DNA of 8,143 nucleotides, taken from the NCBI GenBank assembly GCA_022600315.1, contig JAHZKQ010000053.1:1-8143 (forward strand). The letters run 5' to 3'. The notes under the pieces were generated by a model. That model made no database searches and had not been told where the DNA came from. It was given only the letters and a program-made list of their open reading frames with translations. The DNA is from Gammaproteobacteria bacterium (GTDB taxonomy: Bacteria > Pseudomonadota > Gammaproteobacteria > Coxiellales > Coxiellaceae). Every line of letters starts with the position of its first letter. The stretch's first letter is position 1. Below, one piece after another: positions 1 through 8,119 of the stretch. The translations under genes and the position numbers were made by a program.

Positions 1-2790
1 AGTCATTCGACCTTTGTGAATTTAGCCAGTTTTGGCTTATCGTTAAGTGGTAAAATTTTACAGTCCGGAAAAAATGAAAATCAATTTCAGGGTATCTGGA
101 AAAAATTGATTGAACGCAGTGGCGAGCCGGTGATTCGCAAAGCCGTACGCCAAGCAGTAAAATTAATGAGCCATCAGTTTGTTTTGGGTCGAACCATCGA
201 AGAAGCCTTGGAGCGTTCTCAAGAATTGGCAGCGAAAGGTTACAGTTTTTCCTTTGATATGTTGGGCGAGGTCGCGCGCACCGAAGCCGATGCTAAGCGT
301 TATTTTGAATCTTACGCGAATGCGATTAAAACTTTGGTGAAGCAGGCTAAAGTGGGCCAATCAATTTTTCAGCAGCCCAGTATTTCGGTGAAATTATCTG
401 CCTTGCACCCGCGTTATGAATTTAGTCATTGCGAAACCGTGGTGCCGATTTTAGCTGAACGCCTAAAAATTTTATGTTTATTAGCCAAGCCCGGCAATAT
501 TAATATTACCGTTGATGCCGAAGAAGCTGATCGTTTAGAAATGTCTTTAGATATCTTTGCCAGAGTTTTTAGTGATAAAGAGTTTGCCGACTGGGAAGGG
601 TTTGGTTTAGCGGTGCAGGCTTATCAAAAACGCGCGCGTTATGCTTTAGAATGGCTGGTCAATTTATCTAAACAACACGGCAAGCGTTTGCATGTGCGTT
701 TAGTGAAGGGTGCCTATTGGGATTCGGAAATTAAATTTAGTCAGGTCGATGGCTATAAAAATTATCCGGTGTTTACCCGTAAAGATTCCACGGACGTCAG
801 TTATTTAGCTTGCGCGAAATATATGTTAAGCGCGCAAGAGGCGATTTACCCGCAATTTGCGACCCATAATGCTTATTCAGTGGCAGCGATTTTATCGATG
901 ATGGATGATTATCATCGTTATCAATTTGAATTTCAAAACTTGCAAGGCATGGGTAAATCACTGCATGATCAAATCGTTGCGCGTGATGGTTTTAATATTC
1001 CTTGTCGAGTTTATGCGCCTTGTGGTAATCATGAGGATTTATTACCGTACTTGGTGCGACGTTTATTAGAAAATGGTGCCAACACTTCTTTTGTGAATAA
1101 GATTGCTGATGAAGATACACCCATTAGTGAGCTTATTGCTAGCCCAGTGGCAAAAGTTGCGACTTTAAGCGACGTACGTAATCCAAAAATTCCATTGCCA
1201 CTGGATATTTATGGTGCTAGCCGAAAAAATTCATTGGGAATCGATTTAAGTGATCACAGCGCTTTAATGCAACTTGAAAAAGCCATGCAAGCGGCACAAA
1301 AAACCGAATGGCAAGCGGGACCTTTTAATCAAATTCCGCGGGCTAAACGCAGCCAAACTATTTCGATGAAAAATCCAGCCAATCAAAGTCAAGTTGTTGG
1401 TGTGGTATTGGAAGCTGATACGCGAAATGTCGATCATGCTTTAGCGCAAGCGAAAAATGCGCATCAAGCCTGGGATCGATTGGGTGTTAAAGCGCGTGCT
1501 GCGATACTAAATAGAATGGCGGATTTATTAGAAACACATATGCCAGCATTAATGGCTTTAATTAGTAGTGAAGCTGGGCGCGTGGTGGTCGATACGATTT
1601 CTGAAGTGCGCGAAGCGGTAGATTTTTGTCGTTATTATGCGGAACAAGCCCGGCAGACATTAATGCCACGTGACTTACCAGGACCTACCGGTGAAAGTAA
1701 TCAATTATTTATGCAGGGGCGTGGCACGATTTTGTGTATTAGCCCATGGAACTTTCCAGTGGCCATTTTTACTGGGCAAATCGCGGCAGCATTAGTGACT
1801 GGTAATTGCGTGATTGCTAAACCGGCGGAACAAACCCCATTAACTGCTGCAAAAGTCATTGAATTATTTTATCAAGCCGGAATTCCTCAAGAGGTTTTAC
1901 AATTACTGCCAGGCAGTGGTGAAAAAGTCGGTGGAAAACTTGTTGCCGATGAAAGAATTAATGGTGTCATGTTTACAGGTTCTACTGCCACGGCCAAAGC
2001 CATTCAAAAAACCTTAGCGAATCGTGCTGGTCCTATCGTACCTTTTATTGCTGAGACCGGCGGATTAAATGCGATGATTGCCGATTCAACTGCCTTGCCT
2101 GAACAATTAGTCGCGGATGTGGTTGCCTCGGCATTTGGTAGTGCAGGTCAACGCTGTTCGGCGCTACGGTTATTGTTCGTGCAAGACGATATTGCTGATA
2201 AAGTGATTACCATGTTAAAAGGTGCGATGCAGGAATTGAATGTGGGTGATCCGGGTTGTTTGGCTACCGATGTGGGGCCTGTGATCGATGCTGAGGCTAA
2301 AGCGATGTTATTGGCGCATCAAGAGAAAATGATGCGAGAAGCGAAACTGATTTATCAGGTAAAATTAAATGATGCGCATAAAAGCGGACATTTTTTTGCG
2401 CCACAAGCTTATGAGCTTGATAAGTTAACATTACAGCAAGAAGTCTTTGGGCCGATTTTACATGTCTTACGTTATCGCCAGGCTGAGCTTGATCAAGTAA
2501 TCCAAGAGATTAATCAATTGGGTTATGGCTTAACGTTTGGGGTGCAAAGTCGGATTGAAACCAGCGTGGATTATATTCAACAACGCATTGAAGCTGGTAA
2601 TGTCTATGTGAATCGTAATATTATTGGCGCGGTGGTTGGTGTGCAGCCATTTGGCGGCAGTCGCTTATCGGGTACCGGTCCAAAAGCGGGTGGACCACAT
2701 TATTTGGCTCGGCTGTGTGAGGAAAAAACTTTAACCATCAATACAACGGCAGCAGGCGGTAATGCAAGCTTGATGTCGTTAGATGACTAG
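1..2790 (+). CDS. putA: Bifunctional proline dehydrogenase / L-glutamate-gamma-semialdehyde dehydrogenase PutA (5' end outside the window)
   Basis: PutA oxidises proline to P5C with FAD, then P5C/glutamate semialdehyde to glutamate with NAD+, channelling the intermediate between the two sites. The frame is open to base 1, and codons before the GTG at 16 (S-H-S-T-F) match the family, so that GTG is internal and roughly 110-200 residues lie upstream. The proline dehydrogenase barrel shows KLSALHPRY (391-417), RLVKGAYWDSE (697-729), FATHN (856-870) and the substrate-binding YLVRRLLENG block (RR at 1057-1062). The aldehyde dehydrogenase half shows SPWNFP (1741-1758), FTGST (1972-1986), general-base Glu in AETGG (2053-2055), catalytic Cys in GQRCSALR (2155-2157) and EVFGPI (2440-2457). 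It ends at the conserved TTAAGGNASL tail, so it lacks the extra C-terminal domain of E. coli PutA (1320 aa) and resembles the short type. An N-terminal DNA-binding domain cannot be judged here. It is on the same strand as mip but separated by 177 nt. Confidence 0.97.
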   Translation, partial: SHSTFVNLASFGLSLSGKILQSGKNENQFQGIWKKLIERSGEPVIRKAVRQAVKLMSHQFVLGRTIEEALERSQELAAKGYSFSFDMLGEVARTEADAKRYFESYANAIKTLVKQAKVGQSIFQQPSISVKLSALHPRYEFSHCETVVPILAERLKILCLLAKPGNINITVDAEEADRLEMSLDIFARVFSDKEFADWEGFGLAVQAYQKRARYALEWLVNLSKQHGKRLHVRLVKGAYWDSEIKFSQVDGYKNYPVFTRKDSTDVSYLACAKYMLSAQEAIYPQFATHNAYSVAAILSMMDDYHRYQFEFQNLQGMGKSLHDQIVARDGFNIPCRVYAPCGNHEDLLPYLVRRLLENGANTSFVNKIADEDTPISELIASPVAKVATLSDVRNPKIPLPLDIYGASRKNSLGIDLSDHSALMQLEKAMQAAQKTEWQAGPFNQIPRAKRSQTISMKNPANQSQVVGVVLEADTRNVDHALAQAKNAHQAWDRLGVKARAAILNRMADLLETHMPALMALISSEAGRVVVDTISEVREAVDFCRYYAEQARQTLMPRDLPGPTGESNQLFMQGRGTILCISPWNFPVAIFTGQIAAALVTGNCVIAKPAEQTPLTAAKVIELFYQAGIPQEVLQLLPGSGEKVGGKLVADERINGVMFTGSTATAKAIQKTLANRAGPIVPFIAETGGLNAMIADSTALPEQLVADVVASAFGSAGQRCSALRLLFVQDDIADKVITMLKGAMQELNVGDPGCLATDVGPVIDAEAKAMLLAHQEKMMREAKLIYQVKLNDAHKSGHFFAPQAYELDKLTLQQEVFGPILHVLRYRQAELDQVIQEINQLGYGLTFGVQSRIETSVDYIQQRIEAGNVYVNRNIIGAVVGVQPFGGSRLSGTGPKAGGPHYLARLCEEKTLTINTTAAGGNASLMSLDD

Positions 2791-2817
2791 ACTTGGCGAT
2801 CAGGTTGAATGAATTTC

Positions 2818-2889
2818 GTCATTCCGTGGTTAAGCCACGGAATCTAGGCTTTTAAAATTCTGGATCCCGCGATCAAGTCGCGGGATGAC
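2818..2889. repeat. 72-bp palindromic intergenic element with two hairpins (REP/MITE-like)
   Basis: The ends GTCATTCCG (2818-2826) and CGGGATGAC (2881-2889) are inverted with 8 of 9 matches. Inside are two perfect 9-bp stems with 5-nt loops: ATTCCGTGG/CCACGGAAT (2821-2829, 2835-2843, loop TTAAG) and ATCCCGCGA/TCGCGGGAT (2864-2872, 2878-2886, loop TCAAG). Between them ATCTAG (2842-2847) pairs with CTGGAT (2860-2865) through one G-T pair, around a central TTTTAAAA (2850-2857). All of these share one symmetry centre, between 2853 and 2854. GTCATYCC-ended palindromes of this kind are common dispersed repeats in proteobacterial genomes; membership in such a family is inferred. The first hairpin may also help end the putA transcript, although the T run after it is short and displaced. 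Confidence 0.75.
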
Positions 2890-2920
2890 AGCAGGAAGAC
2901 GGAGTCTGACGAGGCATTGC

Positions 2921-2948
2921 TTGAAATAAAGCCTTGCCTGTTTAAATA
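2921..2948 (+). promoter_or_regulatory. Candidate sigma-70 promoter for mip (weak)
   Basis: TTGAAA (2921-2926) is a good -35 match. TAAATA (2943-2948) is a poor -10 match after a 16-nt spacer. Transcription would start near 2955, leaving a very short leader just ahead of the ribosome binding site. It is the best pair I can see in the gap, but the -10 is weak and AT-rich DNA gives such matches by chance. Confidence 0.3.
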
Positions 2949-2955
2949 TTGCAAA

Positions 2956-2961
2956 AAGGAG
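2956..2961 (+). promoter_or_regulatory. Ribosome binding site that fixes the mip start
   Basis: AAGGAG lies 6 nt before the ATG at 2968. It selects this start over an in-frame upstream codon at 2917, which would place 17 charged or cysteine-containing residues ahead of an otherwise standard signal peptide. Confidence 0.85.
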
Positions 2962-2967
2962 AAGACT

Positions 2968-3645
2968 ATGCAAAAAATATTAACTGTCATTGGATTGACA
3001 TTACTTGCCGCTACCAGTGCGCAAGCGAATTTAACTAGCTATCAAGATAAACTCAGTTATTCGATGGGCGTTGAAGCCGGACAATCGATGCATCAACATG
3101 GCGTTCAAGTTAATCCACAGGCTTATGGTGAAGGGATAGCCGATGGTTATCGCGGCGGCCGTTTACAATTATCAGAGCGCGAGCGCCAAAAAGTTATTTT
3201 AGCCTTTGAAAAACAATCGCTGCAAAAATTTAAGCAACAATCCCAGCAAGCGACCAGTAATCAACAAACTCAAGGGCAAGCATTTTTAGCGGCCAATAAA
3301 AATAAACCTGGGGTCAAAACTTTGCCAAGCGGCTTGCAGTATAAAATCATTCAAGCAGGTATTGGCCCACAACCAAAGATTACCGACACGGTTGAAGTTG
3401 ATTACGCTGGCCGTTTTATTAATGGCAAGGTGTTTGATAGCAGTTATGCGCGTGGTAAATCATTGACGATTCCTTTGCAAAACGTCATTAAAGGTTGGCA
3501 GCAGGCTTTGCCATTGATGAAAGTGCAGGGGACTTGGGAAATTTTCGTGCCAGCTAATTTAGCTTATGGTCCGGAAGGCGTACCGGGGGCGATTGGGCCG
3601 AATCAAACTTTGATTTTTAAGATACATCTTATTGGGATTAAATAA
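2968..3645 (+). CDS. mip: Mip-like FKBP-type peptidyl-prolyl cis-trans isomerase, exported
   Basis: The 225-residue protein is close in length and layout to Legionella Mip (about 233 aa). Residues 1-20 form a signal peptide: Lys at position 3, a hydrophobic core, and a likely cut after AQA. Residues 21-110 form the helical N-terminal dimerisation domain, which contains the family motif DKLSYSMG (27-34) and a long Gln- and Lys-rich helix at about 69-105. The FKBP domain covers about 115-225, with LPSGLQYKII at 119-128. Expected pocket residues are visible: Tyr146, Phe156, Asp157, Val173-Ile174, Trp177, Tyr200 and Phe217. It should catalyse proline isomerisation in the periplasm or at the cell surface. 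In Legionella and Coxiella, Mip proteins aid infection, but that role here is inference; FkpA is the alternative name for the same fold. The gene stands alone, 177 nt after putA and 114 nt before purL. Confidence 0.93.
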   Translation: MQKILTVIGLTLLAATSAQANLTSYQDKLSYSMGVEAGQSMHQHGVQVNPQAYGEGIADGYRGGRLQLSERERQKVILAFEKQSLQKFKQQSQQATSNQQTQGQAFLAANKNKPGVKTLPSGLQYKIIQAGIGPQPKITDTVEVDYAGRFINGKVFDSSYARGKSLTIPLQNVIKGWQQALPLMKVQGTWEIFVPANLAYGPEGVPGAIGPNQTLIFKIHLIGIK

Positions 3646-3648
3646 GAG

Positions 3649-3678
3649 ATCCGCTAAGCTTATCAGGGTTTAGCGGAT
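3649..3678 (+). terminator. Hairpin just after mip, possible terminator without a U tract
   Basis: ATCCGCTAA (3649-3657) pairs perfectly with TTAGCGGAT (3670-3678). The stem can extend inward through a G-T and a C-G pair, leaving a small loop. It begins 4 nt after the mip stop, where a terminator or 3'-end protecting stem is expected. It is followed by TAATAAG rather than a run of T, so it is not a canonical intrinsic terminator; mRNA stabilisation or weak attenuation are alternatives. Confidence 0.45.
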
Positions 3679-3683
3679 TAATA

Positions 3684-3723
3684 AGCCGGGGGGTTCGGGG
3701 GGAAAGCGCATTTCCCCTTGGCT
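3684..3723 (+). other. G-rich inverted-repeat structure upstream of purL
   Basis: Two G6 runs (3688-3693 and 3697-3702) are separated only by TTC, which stands out in this AT-leaning sequence. GGGGAAA (3699-3705) pairs with TTTCCCC (3711-3717) across loop GCGCA, and outer AGCC (3684-3687) pairs with GGCT (3720-3723). The first G run could compete with the second for the same CCCC. It lies 37 nt before the purL start, in the expected leader or promoter region. It could be a repeat fragment, a second termination stem for mip, or a purL leader element; the sequence does not decide. The 15-bp core GGAAAGCGCATTTCC does not match the E. coli PurR operator. Confidence 0.5.
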
Positions 3724-3743
3724 GGTTGAATAAAGAGCTTGTT

Positions 3744-3750
3744 AAGTAGG
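3744..3750 (+). promoter_or_regulatory. Weak ribosome binding site for purL
   Basis: AAGTAGG ends 9 nt before the ATG at 3760. It is only a partial Shine-Dalgarno match, much weaker than those of mip and ppiB. The start is supported mainly by protein alignment, since the first residues line up with the beginning of E. coli PurL. Confidence 0.5.
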
Positions 3751-3759
3751 CTATAAGTT

Positions 3760-6700
3760 ATGTATTTTTTTTCTGGACCGGACTCAATCACCGCGTTTCG
3801 ATCACGTGCTTTGTTGCAAAAGCTAAAACCGCTGCTGCCAATGTTAACGCACATTTCGGCGCAGTATTTCTTTTTAGTTGATGTTAAGGGCGAATTAGAT
3901 CAAGCTGAGCTTCAGCGTTTAGGGATATTGCTGCGTGATAGTCAATTGCAAGCTTTACCGCCTTTGGCAAACCATAGAATATATACCTTGCCGCGTTTTG
4001 GGACCATTTCACCCTGGTCATCTAAAGCCACTGATATTGCCCATATTTGTGGGTTTAAAACCATTCAACGTTTGGAGCGCGGGGTTTGTTATCAATTAAC
4101 TTTAAACCATCCTGAGTTTTTTGCCGGTGCAGAGCTGTTGTCAGAGTTGCATGATCCATTAACCGAGACGGTATTATTTGATCCGGTTGACTTGCATAAG
4201 ATATTTGCTGCGGCAATGCCAGCTAAAGTGAAGCAAATTAATTTACTAAAAAATGGCAAAAAGGCGCTAGAGCAAGCCGATGCAGATCTAGGTTTGGCAC
4301 TGAGCCAAGTGGAGATGAATTATTTACTTGAGGCTTACCAAAAGTTAAAGCGTAATCCTACTGATGCAGAATTAATGATGTTTGCGCAAGTTAATTCTGA
4401 GCATTGCCGACATAAAATTTTTAATGGTCATTGGACAATTGATGACGTTTCGCAACCGCATAGTTTATTTGAAATGATTAAACATACTTATAAAATGCAC
4501 CCCACCCAAGCGCTGGTTGCGTATCATGATAATGCGGCGGTATTAAATGGTTATCCGGCCGAACGTTTTTGGCGCGATCCAGTTAGTCAACAATATCAAA
4601 TTCATGCTGAAGCCAATCCAATTGTATTAAAAGTGGAAACTCACAATCATCCTACAGCAATTGCGCCATTGCCGGGGGCGGCCACCGGTAGTGGTGGTGA
4701 GATTCGTGATGAAGCGGCGACTGGACGTGGTGCTTCTCCAAAGGCCGGTTTAAGCGGTTTTAGTGTTTCACATTTGCGAATGGAAAATTTTCGTCAACCT
4801 TGGGAATTACAATATTCTTTGCCGCCACAATTAGCCAGCGCTTTAACGATTATGTTAGAAGCACCGATTGGTGCGGCAGCCTTTAATAATGAATTTGGCC
4901 GGCCAAATTTATGCGGTTATTTTCGCAGTTTTGAAATGGAATTTTCCAATAATCATTATCGAGGTTATCATAAACCCATTATGTTAGCTGGCGGCATTGG
5001 TAATATTCGCGATCCAGCAATTCAAAAAAAACCCATTCCAGCGGGTGCTAAACTGATTGTGTTAGGCGGTCCGGCCATGGCAATTGGTTTAGGGGGTGGT
5101 TCGGCTTCATCACGTAGCAGCAACAGTGCTACGGTGGAGCTTGATTTTGCTTCGGTGCAACGCGCTAATCCAGAACTGCAACGCCGCTGTCAGGAAGTGA
5201 TTAATACTTGTTGGGCGCTTGCCCAAGAGAATCCTATTTTAAGTATTCACGATGTGGGGGCGGGCGGTTTAGCCAATGCTTTGCCAGAATTGGTTGAAGC
5301 GAGTAATCGTGGCGCTGATTTACAATTGCGTGAAATTCATAATGCCGCGCGAGGCATGTCGCCGTTGGAAATCTGGTGTAATGAAGCGCAAGAACGTTAT
5401 GTCTTAGCAATTAATTTTGAACGTCTAGACGAGTTTCAATCAATTTGCGAGCGTGAGCGTTGTCCATTTGCGGTGGTGGGAGAAGCCACTGAAAAAATGC
5501 AGCTTGTGGTTAGTGATAAAAAATTTGATAATGCGCCAGTTAATTTACCAATGGCAACTTTATTTGAAGATTTGCCGCGTTTAGAATTAAATGCACGTAC
5601 AGAAACTTTATCGACACGAGCTGAAGAATTGCATAGCATGACGCTAAAAGAATCCATTAAGCGAGTTTTACAATTTCCTTGTGTGAGCGATAAAAGCTTT
5701 TTAATTACTATTGGGGATCGCAGTGTAACTGGGTTAGTGGCGCGTGATCAAATGGTCGGTCCTTGGCAAATACCCGTGAGTGATGTGGCGGTGACTTTGG
5801 CAGATTTTAAAGGCTATAGCGGTGAAGCTTTAGCCATGGGTGAGCGTGCGCCGATTGCATTATTAAATTCAGCGGCCGCAGCGCGCATTGCAGTGGGTGA
5901 AGCCATTACTAATATTATGGCGGCTGACCTTGGCGAATTAAATGAAATTGCCTTGTCAGCTAATTGGATGGCAGCGCCTAGAAAAAACGGTGAGGCGGCG
6001 GCATTATTTGCTGCGGTGAAAGCGATTGGCATGGAGCTTTGCCCTGAACTAGGTATTAGTATTCCGGTGGGAAAAGACTCTTTATCAATGCAGGCGAGCT
6101 GGCAAGATGAAAAGTTAAAACAAACCATATACTCGCCAATTTCTTTAGTGATTACAGCCGCCGCACCGATCGCTGATGTAAGGCGCACATTAACGCCAGA
6201 GCTTAATACTAAAATTGATAGTCAGCTTGTATTAATTGATTTGGGTTTGGGAGCTAACCGACTTGGTGCTTCAGTTTATGCGCAAGTGCAAAAGAAAATG
6301 TCGCAGGTTCCGCCAGATATTAATGCCAGCACTTTGAAAAAATTCTTTCAGATGTTAAAAGCATTGAAATCAGAGATTATCCTATATGCTTATCATGATC
6401 GTAGTGATGGTGGGTTATTGGCAACGCTGTGTGAAATGATGTTTGCCAGTCACACGGGCTTAAAAATTAATTTATCAGGGTTGGCGGATGAGCCAAGAGA
6501 CGTGCTATTTAACGAAGAATTAGGCGCGGTGATTCAAGTGGCAACAAAAGACATTGCAATGGTTAAAAATATTGCTGAAAAATATTGTCTAGATAAACAT
6601 GTGCATGTGATTGGTGAGCTAAGTGATGATGATCAATTGCAAGTTGTATGTGATCGTGCCACTGTATTTAAGGGTTCACGAATTCACTTACAACAACTGT

Positions 6701-7614
6701 GGTCTGAAACCAGTTATCGTCTGCAAGCGCGGCGTGATAATCCACAGTGTGCAGAACAAGAATTTAATCGTATCGCGAATAAAAGTGATACGGGTTTATT
6801 TAGTCGATTAAAGTTTAATGCCAACGAAGATATTAGCGCACCGTATATTAATGTTGCGGTTAAGCCTAAAGTTGCAATTTTGCGTGAGCAGGGTGTTAAT
6901 GGTCATATTGAAATGGCAGCAGCTTTTCATGCAGTGGGTTTTGATTGCATTGATGTGCATATGTCGGAATTAATTAGTGGGGCTGTAAATTTAATGCAAT
7001 TTCATGGGCTGGCGGCTTGTGGTGGGTTTTCTTATGGCGATGTATTGGGTGCCGGCCAAGGTTGGGCGCAATCGATTTTAATGGATCCGAAGCTTTGCCA
7101 GCAATTTCAAGAATTTTTTTCCCGTGCCAACACTTTTAGCTTAGGGGTCTGTAATGGCTGCCAAATGTTTTCTAAATTAAAAGACTTTATTCCCGGTGCC
7201 AGTCACTGGCCGAGTTTCGAGCGCAATGTTTCCGAACAGTTTGAGGCGCGTTTAGTGATGAGTGAAATTCTTGAATCACCATCAATTTTTTTACAAGGCA
7301 TGGCGGGTAGTCAATTACCGATTGTAGTGGCGCATGGCGAAGGCCAAGCGCAGTTTGGTAATCAGAGTCCAGAATTAGTTTGTTTACGTTATATTGATTA
7401 TCAGGGCGAAATCGCGCACACTTATCCAGCTAATCCCAATGGTAGTGTGGATGGCGTAACCGGTTTATGTAGCGAAGATGGTCGGGCAATGATTGTAATG
7501 CCACATCCAGAACGCATTTTTCGCAGCGTACAATTTTCTTGGTGTCCGGACGATTGGCCTGCTAATAGTCCGTGGCAACGTTTATTTGCCAATGCCAGAC
7601 ATTGGCTTAACTAA
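3760..7614 (+). CDS. purL: Phosphoribosylformylglycinamidine synthase, single-chain type
   Basis: This cytoplasmic enzyme converts FGAR, ATP and glutamine to FGAM in de novo purine synthesis. At 1284 residues it is the large form (E. coli PurL about 1295 aa) that fuses the parts other bacteria carry as PurS, PurL and PurQ. An N-terminal PurS-like domain (about 1-150) contains [16 protein letters not shown] linker (about 176-225) ends in [11 protein letters not shown] with His215. Two AIRS-like ATP-binding halves follow (about 225-620 and 640-1010), with ETHNHPTA from 293, [17 protein letters not shown] at 497-504, PVGKDS at 769-774 and [10 protein letters not shown] around His879. The class I glutaminase domain (about 1033-1284) has the triad Cys1131 (GVCNGCQ), His1249 and Glu1251 (PHPER). 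No key residue is missing. It stops with tandem TAA-TAG, and ppiB follows after 13 nt, so they probably share a transcript. Confidence 0.98.
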   Translation: MYFFSGPDSITAFRSRALLQKLKPLLPMLTHISAQYFFLVDVKGELDQAELQRLGILLRDSQLQALPPLANHRIYTLPRFGTISPWSSKATDIAHICGFKTIQRLERGVCYQLTLNHPEFFAGAELLSELHDPLTETVLFDPVDLHKIFAAAMPAKVKQINLLKNGKKALEQADADLGLALSQVEMNYLLEAYQKLKRNPTDAELMMFAQVNSEHCRHKIFNGHWTIDDVSQPHSLFEMIKHTYKMHPTQALVAYHDNAAVLNGYPAERFWRDPVSQQYQIHAEANPIVLKVETHNHPTAIAPLPGAATGSGGEIRDEAATGRGASPKAGLSGFSVSHLRMENFRQPWELQYSLPPQLASALTIMLEAPIGAAAFNNEFGRPNLCGYFRSFEMEFSNNHYRGYHKPIMLAGGIGNIRDPAIQKKPIPAGAKLIVLGGPAMAIGLGGGSASSRSSNSATVELDFASVQRANPELQRRCQEVINTCWALAQENPILSIHDVGAGGLANALPELVEASNRGADLQLREIHNAARGMSPLEIWCNEAQERYVLAINFERLDEFQSICERERCPFAVVGEATEKMQLVVSDKKFDNAPVNLPMATLFEDLPRLELNARTETLSTRAEELHSMTLKESIKRVLQFPCVSDKSFLITIGDRSVTGLVARDQMVGPWQIPVSDVAVTLADFKGYSGEALAMGERAPIALLNSAAAARIAVGEAITNIMAADLGELNEIALSANWMAAPRKNGEAAALFAAVKAIGMELCPELGISIPVGKDSLSMQASWQDEKLKQTIYSPISLVITAAAPIADVRRTLTPELNTKIDSQLVLIDLGLGANRLGASVYAQVQKKMSQVPPDINASTLKKFFQMLKALKSEIILYAYHDRSDGGLLATLCEMMFASHTGLKINLSGLADEPRDVLFNEELGAVIQVATKDIAMVKNIAEKYCLDKHVHVIGELSDDDQLQVVCDRATVFKGSRIHLQQLWSETSYRLQARRDNPQCAEQEFNRIANKSDTGLFSRLKFNANEDISAPYINVAVKPKVAILREQGVNGHIEMAAAFHAVGFDCIDVHMSELISGAVNLMQFHGLAACGGFSYGDVLGAGQGWAQSILMDPKLCQQFQEFFSRANTFSLGVCNGCQMFSKLKDFIPGASHWPSFERNVSEQFEARLVMSEILESPSIFLQGMAGSQLPIVVAHGEGQAQFGNQSPELVCLRYIDYQGEIAHTYPANPNGSVDGVTGLCSEDGRAMIVMPHPERIFRSVQFSWCPDDWPANSPWQRLFANARHWLN

Positions 7615-7615
7615 T

Positions 7616-7621
7616 AGAGGA
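7616..7621 (+). promoter_or_regulatory. Ribosome binding site of ppiB, overlapping the second purL stop
   Basis: AGAGGA lies 6 nt before the ATG at 7628 and overlaps the second of two tandem purL stop codons (TAG, 7615-7617). It favours this ATG over an in-frame TTG at 7586 inside purL. The closeness suggests translation of ppiB by ribosomes finishing purL. Confidence 0.8.
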
Positions 7622-7627
7622 ATCAGC

Positions 7628-8116
7628 ATGATTGTTTTAGAGACCAATCTCGGTAATATTAAAATCGAATTAAACGATAACACGCCCATTACTTCGGAAA
7701 ATTTTCGACGTTATGTCGAAGAAGGTTTTTATAATGGTGTAATTTTTCATCGTGTTATCGATGGCTTTATGGTGCAAGGCGGCGGCTTTACTAAAGAAAT
7801 GGTACAAAAAGACACCCACGAAACTATCACCAACGAAGCTGATTTAGGCGGTAAAAATAATCGCGGAACACTCGCCATGGCACGCACCGGCGAACCTCAC
7901 TCGGCCAGCGCGCAATTTTTTATTAATGTGGTGGATAATAACTTTTTAAATCACAAAGAAAAATCCATGGACGGCTGGGGCTACTGTGTATTTGGTGAAG
8001 TCACCGAAGGCATGGATATAGTTGATAAAATCAAAGAAACCCCAACCACCATGCGCGAAGGTTACCAAGACGTACCGGTTGAAGATGTGATTATCACTAA
8101 AGCCTATATCGAATAA
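7628..8116 (+). CDS. ppiB: Cyclophilin-type peptidyl-prolyl cis-trans isomerase B, cytoplasmic
   Basis: The 162-residue protein is a single cyclophilin domain, about the length of E. coli PpiB (164 aa) and clearly similar along its whole length. It starts directly with the first beta strand ([15 protein letters not shown]) and has no signal peptide, so it should act in the cytoplasm as a proline isomerase and folding helper. The active-site block [15 protein letters not shown] (40-54) carries the catalytic Arg42 with Phe47, Met48 and Gln50. RGTLAMAR (79-86), [11 protein letters not shown] (91-101) and WGYCVFGEV (117-125) complete the cyclophilin pattern. It is 13 nt downstream of purL and has no room for its own promoter outside the purL coding sequence, so it is likely expressed from the purL transcript. 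No terminator is visible in the 27 nt left before the window edge. Confidence 0.96.
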   Translation: MIVLETNLGNIKIELNDNTPITSENFRRYVEEGFYNGVIFHRVIDGFMVQGGGFTKEMVQKDTHETITNEADLGGKNNRGTLAMARTGEPHSASAQFFINVVDNNFLNHKEKSMDGWGYCVFGEVTEGMDIVDKIKETPTTMREGYQDVPVEDVIITKAYIE

Positions 8117-8119
8117 GAA

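Noticed and set aside
16..18. GTG as the true start of putA
   Set aside because: Codons 1-15 are in frame and match PutA (STF before VN), no ribosome site precedes the GTG, and a start here would remove conserved N-terminal residues. The gene runs in from the left edge.
163..360. 65-codon minus-strand open frame within putA
   Set aside because: It is a shadow of a strongly conserved coding region, has no recognisable product and does not look like a protein.
2818..2889. CRISPR repeat or tRNA-like structure
   Set aside because: The unit is a single palindrome with no spacer series, and there is no cloverleaf or CCA-type acceptor end.
2917..2967. Longer mip reading frame starting at 2917
   Set aside because: The 17 extra residues look nothing like a signal peptide, no ribosome site precedes them, and AAGGAG sits correctly for the ATG at 2968.
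3701..3715. GGAAAGCGCATTTCC as a PurR operator for purL
   Set aside because: The arms and centre do not match the E. coli PurR box (a CAAACGTTTG-type core), and the symmetry is explained by the larger G-rich hairpin.
3752..3757. TATAAG as the -10 box of a purL promoter
   Set aside because: It is only 2 nt from the start codon, overlaps the leader, and the nearest -35-like TTGAAT (3726-3731) is 20 nt away, which is too far.
5436..6188. Two minus-strand open frames of 73 and 124 codons within purL (5436-5657 and 5814-6188)
   Set aside because: They lie opposite conserved PurL domains, and their low-complexity Ala/Ser composition is what antisense reading of such codons gives.
6623..6811. 62-codon plus-strand open frame in another frame of purL
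   Set aside because: It overlaps PurL wholly, has no plausible ribosome site and no familiar motif.
7586..7627. Longer ppiB reading frame starting inside purL
   Set aside because: It would begin with TTG within purL and add 14 residues absent from PpiB proteins; the ATG at 7628 has a good ribosome site.
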